Assembly (NCBI GenBank): GCA_017432445.1 | Contig: JAFRJC010000067.1 | Coordinates: 1-50,588, forward strand | Direction: 5' to 3' | DNA: 50,588 nt | Origin: Eggerthellaceae bacterium | GTDB lineage: Bacteria > Actinomycetota > Coriobacteriia > Coriobacteriales > Eggerthellaceae | Shown: one piece after another, positions 40,608 through 49,514 of the stretch | Layout: each line of letters opens with the position of its first letter | Numbering within the stretch: the stretch's first letter is position 1 | Notes under the pieces: model-generated | Told to the model about the DNA's origin: nothing | The model's database searches: none | What the model saw: only the letters and a program-made list of their open reading frames with translations | Made by a program: the position numbers and the translations under genes

Positions 40608-41504
40608 ATGTTGAATCCGAAAAGAATTCTATCCATTGTTGCGACCGTAGCGTTGGCTTTTGCTTGCATGGCGGGTTTCTCCGGCTGCGGCAGTAGCGAG
40701 CCGCAGAACGCCAAGGACGTAATCGAAGCCTTCAAGGCGACATCTCCTGACAACTGCAACATGAAGGGTAGTCTTGACATCGCCGTAGGCGCAGCGGGCA
40801 TGACCATGAGTATTCCAGTCGAGCTCGATATGGACATCAACGGCACATCTAGCCACGGAATCTTCTCGATGTCGCTCTTTGGCGCTCAAACGAACGTTGA
40901 GGTATACGGAGTCGAGAAAGACGGCAAGTACCTCATGTACATGAAGTCAAATGCCAGCGGCGGCATGTTTGGCGCATCTGGATCATCGGTAGAAGGCGAA
41001 TGGGTCGTGTCAGAAGCGGATTCCAACGCTCTTGCAAACGTGGGGGCTTTTGGTGAAGGGCTCTTCGAAAATGCGACGTTTGAAAAGACCGACAACGGCT
41101 ACAAATTGTCCGTCATGGGCAAGGATGCATACGAATACCTGCAGAAAATCGCCTCGGAAACCGGAAATGCTGCTACGGATTCTCTTTCTGGGATTCCCGA
41201 AGGAGCCACTGATTTAATAAACAGTTTGGTCTTTGATTTCTTGTTCGACAGCAACTGCAACCTTACCGAGATATCCGTTCCCGAAACGACAGCTTCCGTG
41301 ACGACAAACGGCCAGACCGTGGACGTCACGGTTTCTGGCGACATCGCGGTAAGCAAACATGGTCAGATTGGCGAAATTGTCGTTCCGGATGATGTTGTGA
41401 ACTCAGCGAAACCAGCGAACGCGTCTAACCCCGGCGATGTGGTCGAATCCGTGACTGACAGCAGCTCTGGTTCTGCCAGCGAGGATTCGGCTAAGGCCGC
41501 ATAA
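40608..41504 (+). CDS. Predicted lipoprotein
   Basis: No family is recognised with confidence. A lipoprotein signal peptide of about 23 residues ends in the lipobox FSGC, with Cys24 as the lipidated residue. The mature protein begins with a Ser/Glu linker, then NAKDVIEAFKATSPDNCNMKGSLD. A series of beta-strand-like segments follows (MTMSIPVELDMDINGTSSHG, VEVYGVEKDGKYLMYMKS, SVMGKDAYEYLQKI). This resembles LppX/LprG or DUF6612-type lipid or ligand carriers in outline only. A Ser/Ala/Glu-rich tail ends the 298 residues. It has its own promoter and terminator, so it is a single-gene unit. Confidence 0.8.
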   Translation: MLNPKRILSIVATVALAFACMAGFSGCGSSEPQNAKDVIEAFKATSPDNCNMKGSLDIAVGAAGMTMSIPVELDMDINGTSSHGIFSMSLFGAQTNVEVYGVEKDGKYLMYMKSNASGGMFGASGSSVEGEWVVSEADSNALANVGAFGEGLFENATFEKTDNGYKLSVMGKDAYEYLQKIASETGNAATDSLSGIPEGATDLINSLVFDFLFDSNCNLTEISVPETTASVTTNGQTVDVTVSGDIAVSKHGQIGEIVVPDDVVNSAKPANASNPGDVVESVTDSSSGSASEDSAKAA

Positions 41505-41553
41505 GGACTAGATTAGGGCTCCAGTCTCTATACGTCCTAGGTTGGAAAACGAC

Positions 41554-41586
41554 GACGAAAGGCCGGCTCGATGCCGGCCTTTCGTC
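41554..41586 (+). terminator. Strong hairpin terminator after the lipoprotein gene
   Basis: GACGAAAGGCCGGC pairs perfectly with GCCGGCCTTTCGTC over 14 bp around TCGAT. Confidence 0.85.
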
Positions 41587-41741
41587 ATAGATTCGCTTAC
41601 ATGCGGATTTCGGTCTGACACATGTTCCTTGCCAAACGACGATATTCCCAAAAAATGTTGTGATGCAACGAAGAGCAGGGTGGCGCGTTAACAGTGGAGT
41701 GATATAGTGGTGCAATTGCATTTCTAGCGAGGAGGTTTTTT

Positions 41742-42830
41742 ATGACCAGGGTTTACAACTTCTCTGCAGGCCCGGCAGTTCTGCCGGAGCCGGTGCTGCA
41801 GCAGGCTGCGGCCGAGATGCTCGACTACCAGGGTACGGGCATGTCCGTCATGGAGATGAGCCATCGCTCCAAGTCGTTCCAGAACATCATCGATACCGCC
41901 GAGGCAGACCTTCGCGAGCTTTTGGGCATTCCCGAGAACTACAAGGTCCTGTTCCTGCAGGGCGGTGCCACCACCCAGTTTGCCGCCATCCCGATGAACC
42001 TCATGAAGGTCGAGGGTGGCAAAGCGGACTACATCGTCTCCGGTTCCTGGTCCAAGAAGGCCTTCAAGGAGGCCAAGATGTACGGCGAGGCCACCTGCCT
42101 GGCATCCAGCGAGGATGAGACGTTCAGCTACGTGCCCGACGTCGACGCCATCAAGGTGAGCCCCGACGCCGATTACCTCTACATCTGCCAGAACGAAACC
42201 ATCTATGGAACCACCTCTCACAAGCTGCCCGAGTGCGGCGACGTGCCCCTGGTCTCCGATGTGTCCTCCATGTTCCTCTCCGAGCCGATGGATGTCTCCA
42301 AGTTCGGCGTCATCTACGGCGGCGTGCAGAAGAACATCGGCCCGGCCGGCCTGGCTATCGCCATCGTTCGCGATGACCTGATCCGCGAGGACGTGCTCCC
42401 ATACACGCCGACGCTTCTGCGCTGGAAGATCATGGCCGACAACGGCAGCCTGTACAACACGCCGGCGTGCTACACCATCTACATTTGCGGGCTGGTGTTC
42501 AAGTGGCTGAAGGAGCAGGGCGGCCTCGAGGGCATCGGCAAGCGCAACCACGAGAAGGCGGCGCTGCTCTACGACTTCCTCGACCAGTCGAAGCTGTTCA
42601 GCGGCACGGCCCGCAAGGAAGATCGTTCCATCATGAACGTGCCGTTCGTTACCGGCAACGCCGATCTTGACGCCAAGTTCATCGCCGAGGCCGGCGAGCA
42701 CAACATCGCCAACATCAAGGGCCACCGCTCGGTTGGCGGCATGCGCGCGAGCATCTACAACGCCATGCCGATCGAGGGTGTTCAGGCGCTCGTCGACTTC
42801 ATGGAGAAGTTCGAGAAGGAAAACGCGTAG
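41742..42830 (+). CDS. serC: Phosphoserine aminotransferase
   Basis: SerC makes 3-phosphoserine from 3-phosphohydroxypyruvate in serine synthesis; it also acts in pyridoxal phosphate synthesis in some bacteria. The 362 residues match the family. It begins RVYNFSAGPAVLPEPVLQQA, followed by GTGMSVMEMSHRSK, FLQGGATTQFAAIPMN near 74-89, and DVSSMFLSEPMDVSKFGVIYGGVQKNIGPAGLAI (about 175-208), where the Lys in GVQKN binds pyridoxal phosphate. A perfect ribosome site, GAGGAGG, precedes the ATG. It ends in a terminator and stands alone. Confidence 0.96.
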   Translation: MTRVYNFSAGPAVLPEPVLQQAAAEMLDYQGTGMSVMEMSHRSKSFQNIIDTAEADLRELLGIPENYKVLFLQGGATTQFAAIPMNLMKVEGGKADYIVSGSWSKKAFKEAKMYGEATCLASSEDETFSYVPDVDAIKVSPDADYLYICQNETIYGTTSHKLPECGDVPLVSDVSSMFLSEPMDVSKFGVIYGGVQKNIGPAGLAIAIVRDDLIREDVLPYTPTLLRWKIMADNGSLYNTPACYTIYICGLVFKWLKEQGGLEGIGKRNHEKAALLYDFLDQSKLFSGTARKEDRSIMNVPFVTGNADLDAKFIAEAGEHNIANIKGHRSVGGMRASIYNAMPIEGVQALVDFMEKFEKENA

Positions 42831-42848
42831 CGAATCTGCGTCTATGGA

Positions 42849-42885
42849 GGGCCGAGAGGGGCATAGACCTCTCGGCCCTTGTTTT
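42849..42885 (+). terminator. Terminator after serC
   Basis: GGGCCGAGAGG pairs with CCTCTCGGCCC (42849-42859 with 42868-42878), then TTGTTTTT. Confidence 0.92.
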
Positions 42886-42901
42886 TATCTGTTGTAAAAA
42901 T

Positions 42902-43107
42902 CGATTTATGCTTGATTTTGCTCGATTTCGCGGTGAGGATGTTAGAAATTCCTAATATTGTTTGATTTTTTCGCGAGCAGTCTCGCTTTGTTGGGTAAAA
43001 GCCCAGGTCGTATCTGGCTGAAACCGACCTGATCCTCTGAAAATCAAACAATATTCAAAATTCGTAACAGCAAATGCTGTGAAATCGCGGAAATCAAACA
43101 TAAATCG
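42902..43107. repeat. AT-rich 206-bp imperfect palindrome between serC and pcrA
   Basis: Arms of 68 bases (42902-42969 and 43040-43107) match as reverse complements at both ends: CGATTTATG then TTGATTT at the outside, AATATTGTTTGATTTT at the inside. The middle is less conserved, although GATTTCGCGG and CCGCGATTTC still answer each other. The 70-base loop is GC-richer and holds AGGTCG/CGACCT. The AT richness is far above the neighbouring genes. The gap from 42831 to 43351 has no credible gene. Confidence 0.75.
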
Positions 43108-43351
43108 GAATTTATAGCGTTAATTCGACGGCTTTATGTTAGACCGCAGTTGCCGTGGAGCTGACAAGGCGCTCGCTGGGGAACGAGTCGAGCGTATCCT
43201 TGACTTATCCTCCGCGAGATCTCAAGTCGCCATGCGCTTGTGCGGAAATGAGCCTAAGATACGCTCTGGCTCGTTCGGAGCATGTCGACGGTGGTTTAAC
43301 ATTGACTCTGGCAGTCGAGCTTGATTGCATGAGGTGCGGGATGGTGAGGCA

Positions 43352-45808
43352 ATGGCAATAGACATTCAAACCCTGAACGATCCGCAGCGCCAAGCGGTGC
43401 TGACCACAGAAGGCCCCCTGCTCGTGCTGGCGGGTGCGGGTTCGGGGAAGACGCGCGTGCTCACATACCGCATCGCGCACATCCTTGAATCCACCGATGC
43501 AGCGCCCTGGGAGATACTGGCCATCACGTTCACGAACAAGGCGGCTGCTGAGATGCGCGAGCGCCTGGGTGCGCTCGTCGGGCCGCGGGTGCGCGGGATG
43601 TGGGTGTCGACCTTCCACAGCATGTGCGTGCGCATACTGCGCGCCGATGCCGAGATGCTCGGCTTCACGAAGAACTTCACCATCTACGATGACGCGGACT
43701 CAAAACGCCTGGTGAAAGATATCATGGCCGAGCTTGACATCGATCCGCGGCGCTTCCCCCTCAATGCTCTGCGCAACCGCATCTCCCAGGCGAAAAACGA
43801 GCTGCAAGTCGCAGAAGTCTTCGCCGAAGGCGCTGTCGACCCGGTGGGAAAGCAAGCCGCACGCGTGTACCGTCGCCTGCAGGAGCGCCTGCGCGCAGCG
43901 AACGCCTTCGACTTCGACGACTTGCTGCTCTATGCATACCTGCTGCTCAAGCACCATCCCGATGTGCTAGACGCCTACCAGAAGCGCTTCCGCTACATTC
44001 TGGTGGACGAGTACCAGGACACGAACCACGCGCAATACGAAATCTGCAAGCTGCTTGCAGCAGGGCATCGCAACATCATGGTCGTGGGCGACGACGACCA
44101 GTCCATCTACTCGTGGCGCGGCGCCGACATTCGCAACATCCTGGAATTCGAGGATGATTACCCCGAGTGCACGACCATCAAGCTCGAGCAGAACTACCGC
44201 AGCGTGGGCAATATCCTCGACGCCGCCAACGCCGTCATCGCCAACAACGTCACGCGAAAGCCCAAGAAGCTGTTCACGGCGGCCGATGCGGGTGACAAGG
44301 TGCAGGTGTTCATGGCCTCCGATGAGCGTGACGAGGGGCGTTGGATCGCAGGCCAGATAGAGAAGCGCCACGATGCAGGTCTCAGCTACAACCAGATGGC
44401 CGTGTTCTACCGCACGAACGCTCAGAGCCGCATGCTCGAGGACATGTTCCTGCGCGCGGGCGTGCCCTACCGCATCGTCGGCGGGACGCGCTTCTTCGAG
44501 CGGCAGGAGATATCCGATGTCATGGCTTACCTGACGTTGGCGGTGAACCCCGCCGACGACATGGCAGCCCAGCGCGTGATCAACGTGCCGAGGCGCGGCG
44601 TGGGCAAGGCCACGGTCGAGCGCATCGCAGAGCTGGCGCGCGAAAACCAAACCACGTTCATGAACGCCGCCGAGTTGGCGATCGTCGACGAACAGCTGCG
44701 TCCGGCCGCGCGTCGTTCCGTGGCGGAATTCGTGCAGGTGATCAAGGACGCGAGTTCCTACGAAGGGGATTTGCGCAAGGTCATCGAGATGATCATCGAG
44801 AAGGCGGGCCTCGTCGAGGCACTGCAGAACGAGGGCACGGACGAGGCGCGCGGGCGCATCGAGAACATCAGGGAGTTCCTGGGCGTGGTCGACGAGTTCG
44901 CGGAGACGCATAGCGCGACACCGGATGACGAGGCAGCTCAGGGAGCAGATGCTGCTACGTTTGCGAGCGGGTCTTCTTTGGATGCTGGCGATGCAAGCGC
45001 AGAGCCCCAACCAACCTCTGATGGGGCGCTACCCGACCTCGAAGTGTTCTTCGCCGCTCCGACGGCAAGCGACCCCGAAGGCGAGGAACCCGTTCGCGTG
45101 CTGCGCGGCGACTCGCTCGCGGACTTCATTGAATGGGTGCGCCTGCGCACCGACCTTGACGCGGCAAGTGACGACGGACGCGCTGTCACGCTGATGACCG
45201 TGCATTCCTCGAAAGGCCTGGAGTTCGACTGCGTGTTCGTGGCGGGCATGGAGGAGTCGCTGTTCCCGCACATGAATTCGATGGGCGAGGCCAAGGCGAT
45301 CGAGGAGGAGCGTCGGCTTGCCTACGTGGCCATCACGCGGGCCCGCAAGTACCTGTACCTGACCTGCGCATCTCAGCGCCAGCTGTTCGGCTCCACGCAC
45401 GTGAACCCGGTTTCGCGCTTCCTGCACGAGATACCCGAGGAGCTGCGTCAGACAACCGGTGTCGGGTCGGCGGGCTTTTCCGGCACGGGTTGGGAGAAGC
45501 GCGGAAGCCGACGCGGCATTTCCGGCTCGGGTGCCGAGGCGGGGGAGGGTCGCGTGTTCGGCCGCTCGAGCGCCTTCGGCTCGGGAGAGCGCGCACGCAA
45601 CGCGCGCACGGGCCTTTCTGCCGCAGCGCAGAAGAAGGAGGGTGCGGCGACCACGTTTGCCAAGGGCGATGCCGTCGATCACAAGACGTTCGGCCGCGGC
45701 GTCGTCGTCAAGGTGGACGGCGATACGCTTCACGTGAAATTCGCCAAGTCAGGTCAGACCAAGAAGCTGCTGAAAGATTACGCCCCCATCGTGAAGATCG
45801 GCGGCTAG
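43352..45808 (+). CDS. pcrA: ATP-dependent DNA helicase PcrA/UvrD
   Basis: A superfamily 1A 3'-5' helicase acting in nucleotide excision repair, replication restart and removal of RNA polymerase. Start at 43352 (MAIDIQTLNDPQRQAVL) after GGTGAGG. The 818 residues show motif I AGAGSGKTRVLTYR (28-41), II DEYQDTNHAQ near 223, III GDDDQSIYSWRGAD near 249, IV LEQNYRS near 281, and V/VI TVHSSKGLEFDCVFV near 620 plus AYVAITRARKYLYL. A Glu/Asp/Ala-rich spacer (about 525-575) interrupts domain 2B to 2A. The C-terminus (GDAVDHKTFGRGVVVKV) is the Tudor-like PcrA tail that binds RNA polymerase. Confidence 0.95.
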   Translation: MAIDIQTLNDPQRQAVLTTEGPLLVLAGAGSGKTRVLTYRIAHILESTDAAPWEILAITFTNKAAAEMRERLGALVGPRVRGMWVSTFHSMCVRILRADAEMLGFTKNFTIYDDADSKRLVKDIMAELDIDPRRFPLNALRNRISQAKNELQVAEVFAEGAVDPVGKQAARVYRRLQERLRAANAFDFDDLLLYAYLLLKHHPDVLDAYQKRFRYILVDEYQDTNHAQYEICKLLAAGHRNIMVVGDDDQSIYSWRGADIRNILEFEDDYPECTTIKLEQNYRSVGNILDAANAVIANNVTRKPKKLFTAADAGDKVQVFMASDERDEGRWIAGQIEKRHDAGLSYNQMAVFYRTNAQSRMLEDMFLRAGVPYRIVGGTRFFERQEISDVMAYLTLAVNPADDMAAQRVINVPRRGVGKATVERIAELARENQTTFMNAAELAIVDEQLRPAARRSVAEFVQVIKDASSYEGDLRKVIEMIIEKAGLVEALQNEGTDEARGRIENIREFLGVVDEFAETHSATPDDEAAQGADAATFASGSSLDAGDASAEPQPTSDGALPDLEVFFAAPTASDPEGEEPVRVLRGDSLADFIEWVRLRTDLDAASDDGRAVTLMTVHSSKGLEFDCVFVAGMEESLFPHMNSMGEAKAIEEERRLAYVAITRARKYLYLTCASQRQLFGSTHVNPVSRFLHEIPEELRQTTGVGSAGFSGTGWEKRGSRRGISGSGAEAGEGRVFGRSSAFGSGERARNARTGLSAAAQKKEGAATTFAKGDAVDHKTFGRGVVVKVDGDTLHVKFAKSGQTKKLLKDYAPIVKIGG

Positions 45809-45956
45809 ATCGCGGTCTCCTTCATGGCGAACGCAGATGCCAACGGGTTTGAGAACGGCGCCGATGGGGGAAGATGCCATCGATAAGGGCGCTTTCATTC
45901 GCTAGTATGAACACGACGGCAATACGAGATATTCAGACGATAGCAGGGAGGGAAAC

Positions 45957-47321
45957 ATGGCATCGCCAATCATCGTAGTAGGACACAAGAATCCCGATAA
46001 CGACGCCATTAGCGCTGCTATTGGCTATGCGTGGCTGAAGAACGAGGTCGCACGACGCGAAACTCCAGAGGGCGAAGAGCCGCAGGCCTACGTGCCGGCC
46101 CGCCTGGGGCCGCTGCCTCCCGAGACAGCGGGCGTGCTGAACAAGTGGGGCGTTCCCGTGCCCATGGTGGTGAACAACCTGTTCGCCCGCGTGTCCGATG
46201 TCATGACGCACGATCCCATCTGCATCCCGGCGGATTCCAAGATCATCGAGGCAGGGCGCGTGCTGCGCAAGCATAACGTCCAGGCGCTCGTCGTGACCAA
46301 CGAAGACGGCACGTACCGCGGACTCGTCTCGACGCGCATGATCGCAAACCGCTACATCAGCGCGACCGACGTGCTCGAGCAGGGCGCAAGCGAGATGGCG
46401 GTGGCATCGGACCTCATCTCCTCGCTCGACCAGAATGTCGACACCATCATGGAGCACAGCATCCTGACGATTGACGCCGACGGCCGTCTGGACGAGGCAG
46501 TTGCCGACATCATGCAGCAGCCGTTCCGAGAGGCCGTCGTGCTCGACGATGACATGAAGCCCATAGGCATCGTCACGCGCTCGGACATCACCGTGCATCC
46601 CCATCGCAAGGTCATCCTCGTGGACCACAACGAGACGCGCCAGGCCGCGGCGGGCATCGAGGACGCTGAAGTGGTCGAGATCATCGACCATCACCGCATC
46701 GGCGATGTTTCCACGATAACGCCCATCAAGTTCCTGAACATGCCTGTGGGCTCGTCGGCCACCATCGTCACGCTGGAGGCGCAGCGGCTCGGCATAGAAC
46801 CGCCTCGCGAAATCGCCGCCGTTCTGCTGTCGGCTATCATGACCGATACCGTCGTGCTCAAGTCCCCGACGGCAACGCCGACCGACAAGCTGGTCGTCGA
46901 TTACCTTGCCGGCTTGATAGGAGTTGATCCAACCGAATTCGGCATCGAGGTGTTCTCGTTCCGCGGCGGAGATGACGACATGCCTATCGACGAGCTGGTC
47001 AGCGCGGATTCGAAGGAGTTCCCGCTGGGAGACGGCATCGTTCTCATCGCCCAGCACGAAACGACGAACCTCGATGTCGCCATGAGTCGCGAGCCCGAAA
47101 TGCGCGAGTACATGCGCGGCCTCATCGAAGCGAAGGGGTACGAGTGCGTGCTTCTCATGGTCACCGACATCATCGCCGAGGGCAGCCAGTTCATCTGCGA
47201 AGGCAACCGCCGTGTCGTTAACCGCGCGTTCGGAATCGAATGCAAGGGCGAGGGCGGTACCTGGATGCCTGGCGTGCTGTCCCGCAAGAAGCAGGTAGCA
47301 GCGCGCATCCTCGAGGCCTAA
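45957..47321 (+). CDS. ppaC: Manganese-dependent (family II) inorganic pyrophosphatase with CBS domains
   Basis: It hydrolyses pyrophosphate to two phosphates. Family II enzymes have DHH and DHHA2 domains. Here GHKNPDNDAISAAI (8-21) opens the DHH domain. It is interrupted by a pair of CBS domains (about 79-220, with VSDVMTHDPICIPADSKIIEA and DTIMEHSILTIDADGR), then resumes with LVDHNETRQAAAG near 222 and EIIDHHRIGD near 243. The DHHA2 end has the substrate-binding GVLSRKKQ near 440. In known CBS-PPases adenine nucleotides bound to the CBS pair regulate activity. A DRTGG domain, present in some, is absent. 454 residues. AGGGAGGGAAAC precedes the ATG. Confidence 0.92.
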   Translation: MASPIIVVGHKNPDNDAISAAIGYAWLKNEVARRETPEGEEPQAYVPARLGPLPPETAGVLNKWGVPVPMVVNNLFARVSDVMTHDPICIPADSKIIEAGRVLRKHNVQALVVTNEDGTYRGLVSTRMIANRYISATDVLEQGASEMAVASDLISSLDQNVDTIMEHSILTIDADGRLDEAVADIMQQPFREAVVLDDDMKPIGIVTRSDITVHPHRKVILVDHNETRQAAAGIEDAEVVEIIDHHRIGDVSTITPIKFLNMPVGSSATIVTLEAQRLGIEPPREIAAVLLSAIMTDTVVLKSPTATPTDKLVVDYLAGLIGVDPTEFGIEVFSFRGGDDDMPIDELVSADSKEFPLGDGIVLIAQHETTNLDVAMSREPEMREYMRGLIEAKGYECVLLMVTDIIAEGSQFICEGNRRVVNRAFGIECKGEGGTWMPGVLSRKKQVAARILEA

Positions 47322-47358
47322 GCACGAACGGAGCGCAGGCAACGCTGCAGCAACGATG

Positions 47359-47397
47359 CGAAAGCGCCATAGGCGAGAAACGCTTATGGCGCTTTCG
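47359..47397 (+). terminator. Hairpin terminator after the pyrophosphatase gene
   Basis: CGAAAGCGCCATA-G-GCG pairs with CGC-T-TATGGCGCTTTCG, followed by TTGTGTG. Confidence 0.75.
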
Positions 47398-47445
47398 TTG
47401 TGTGCCGAGCCTGCGCGTTTATGTATGATTCTGCTCGTTCAAGAA

Positions 47446-47700
47446 GCCTGCACGCCGTCGACCAAACGATCTGAATGAAGCGATCAAGCGGCCTGCGCGC
47501 CGTCAATCTGGCAGGCCGTGCGCCGTCAATCTGGCGGGCCGTGCGCCGTCGACCAAGCGGCCTGCATGAAGCGACCTGGCGGTTTGCACGCTGTCGATCA
47601 AGCAGCCGCATGTTGTCAATTATGCGGCCTGCGCGCCGTCGATCAGGCGGCTTGCGCGCTGCCAATCAAACGATCTGAACGAAGTAATCAAGTGGCCTGC
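47446..47700. repeat. Degenerate tandem repeat array, unit about 22-25 bp
   Basis: About ten decayed copies of a unit near GCCTGCGCGCCGTCGATCAA(G)CG run head to tail. Variants include GCCGTGCGCCGTCAATCTGG and GCTTGCGCGCTGCCAATCAA. A longer pattern recurs at both ends: AAACGATCTGAA then GAAG..ATCAAG and GGCCTGC (about 47464-47498 and 47668-47700). No frame gives a credible protein. With the flanking 230 bases it accounts for the 607-base gap to the next gene. Not CRISPR: no constant repeat and no unique spacers. Confidence 0.75.
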
Positions 47701-47928
47701 AAAGAGTAGCGCGCAGGTGCGTTTTCCCCTTTGCATCTGCATTAATAATCATCGTCGCATCATATTCATTTGATATGCTAAACACAGCAGCGTTCGCGAG
47801 GCCGAATTGCTGCTATGCATTCTGTGCGGCTGCTCTGCAAAAGCCGTGCGGGATGGGTTAGCTCCTTAAACCCGGCATTTGTCATTTGTAGGGAAGCGGA
47901 TGTGTTTGAACTGGGAAGGAGAGCGATT

Positions 47929-49488
47929 ATGAGGAAAACAATACTATTGGTGACGACTATTGCGGTGGCAGTGCTGATGTCGGTAGGTGTGTTCGCGCTT
48001 TCGGGCTGCAGCTGCTCCGCGCAGCCTTCCAGCTCGAGCGCGTCGAGCGCCGCTTCGAGTTCGTCGAGCGCGGCGGAAGTCGAGGTTCCTAACCTCGTGT
48101 TCCTCGAGGCCCAGGACGCTGAGAAGCAGATCGCGGACGCTGGCCTGAAACTCGGGGACATTACCGAGGACTACAGCGATACCGTCCAGAGCGGTCTGGT
48201 CATTTCTCAGGATCCCGAAGCGCTAAAGAAGGTCGCAGCAGGAGCGAAGGTCTCGATTACCGTCTCGTTGGGCAAGAAGGCGCCTGAAGAGGTGACCGTT
48301 CCCAACCTGCTCGGCATGACCCAGACGGAAGCCGAGCAGGCGATCAAGGATGCGAAGCTCGTAGCTGTGCAAGATGACCCGGTCGTTTCGATGGACGTCG
48401 CCCCCGGCTTGGTCTGCAAGCAGTCAATCCAGGCCGGTGCTACGGTCGACGAGGGTTCGCAGATCTCATTCGCAATTGCTATGGCCAGCGATAAGGTCGA
48501 AGTTCCCGAAGTGATGGGGCAACCTTACGAGGGCGCGCGGGATGCGCTTCAGAATCTTGGTCTCGGATGCGACAAGACCACTGCCCACAGCGATTCCTTC
48601 GATAAGGGCATCGTCATAAGTCAGTCCATCGATTCTGGGACCGAAGTTGACAAAGGCACCGTCGTAACCCTGAAGGTGTCGCTTGGCCCGAAGCCCGCCC
48701 AGAAGGTTGAAGTGCCCGACGTGTACACCTTCACGCTCGGTGATGCCGAAGACGCACTCGAGAGCGCTGGGCTCAAGTGTCGCCACACGGGCGAAGAGGA
48801 TGGTACGGTCATTGCGATGAATCCCGATGCCGGCACCGAGGTTGATCCCGGTACGGTGGTCACGATTAGGTTGCAGCACAAGACCTCGACCGTCGAAGTG
48901 CCCGACATCGTGGGCATGACTGGCAACGACGCGCTCAAGACCTGCCAGGATCTGGGTCTTGGCCTGAAGTACGACGAGAGCATGGGCGACCAGCCGCTTA
49001 TCGACCAGAGCCCTGATGCGGGAACGATGGTCGATCCCGGTACTGTCATCGAGGGCACGGAGCCTACACCGCAGCCGACCACGGTGACCGTCCCCGACAT
49101 CGTGGGCATGACCGGCGATGATGCGCTCAAGGCCTGCCAGGATCTGGGCCTTGGCCTGAAATACGATGAGAGCCGCGGCAACGAGAAGCTCTCTGACCAG
49201 AAGCCCAAAGCCGGAACCGAAGTCGATCCCGGCACCGTCATCGAGGGTATCTTCCCCAAGGCTCCGAAGCCACAGCAGGTGACCGTCCCTGATCTGTCCG
49301 GCATGTCGGGCAAGGACGCGGCGGCAGCTCTCGACGATTTGGGATTGGTGCTGGACTACGACGAGGACGATCCCGATGCCAAGCTGTCGGGCACCGATCC
49401 CGATGCCGGCACGAAGGCCGATTTGGGCATGACGGTGAAGGCGCTTTACGACGACGATGATGACGATAGTGACAACGATAAATCGTAA
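47929..49488 (+). CDS. Lipoprotein with seven PASTA domains and no kinase
   Basis: PASTA domains bind peptidoglycan fragments and usually form the outer part of PknB kinases or PBPs. Start at 47929 (MRKTILLVTTIAVAVLM) follows GGGAAGGAG. The lipobox ALSGC gives lipidated Cys27. A Ser-rich linker follows, then seven PASTA units opening VEVPNLVFLEAQDAEKQI (about 50), VTVPNLLGMTQTEAEQA, VEVPEVMGQPYEGARDA, VEVPDVYTFTLGDAEDA, VEVPDIVGMTGNDALKT, VTVPDIVGMTGDDALKA and VTVPDLSGMSGKDAAAA. Repeats 5 and 6 are nearly identical. It ends with an Asp-rich tail. There is no transmembrane kinase, so it is a free wall-binding lipoprotein of unknown role. 519 residues. Confidence 0.9.
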   Translation: MRKTILLVTTIAVAVLMSVGVFALSGCSCSAQPSSSSASSAASSSSSAAEVEVPNLVFLEAQDAEKQIADAGLKLGDITEDYSDTVQSGLVISQDPEALKKVAAGAKVSITVSLGKKAPEEVTVPNLLGMTQTEAEQAIKDAKLVAVQDDPVVSMDVAPGLVCKQSIQAGATVDEGSQISFAIAMASDKVEVPEVMGQPYEGARDALQNLGLGCDKTTAHSDSFDKGIVISQSIDSGTEVDKGTVVTLKVSLGPKPAQKVEVPDVYTFTLGDAEDALESAGLKCRHTGEEDGTVIAMNPDAGTEVDPGTVVTIRLQHKTSTVEVPDIVGMTGNDALKTCQDLGLGLKYDESMGDQPLIDQSPDAGTMVDPGTVIEGTEPTPQPTTVTVPDIVGMTGDDALKACQDLGLGLKYDESRGNEKLSDQKPKAGTEVDPGTVIEGIFPKAPKPQQVTVPDLSGMSGKDAAAALDDLGLVLDYDEDDPDAKLSGTDPDAGTKADLGMTVKALYDDDDDDSDNDKS

Positions 49489-49514
49489 GTCGAGAGCAAA
49501 GAGAAGGTAAGGAC

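Noticed and set aside
47446..47700. CRISPR array
   Set aside because: Units are degenerate and contiguous with no fixed repeat or unique spacers, and no cas genes are near.
47475..47709. Small repetitive proteins in the tandem array
   Set aside because: Short frames in several registers and strands, no ribosome sites; they only reflect the repeat.
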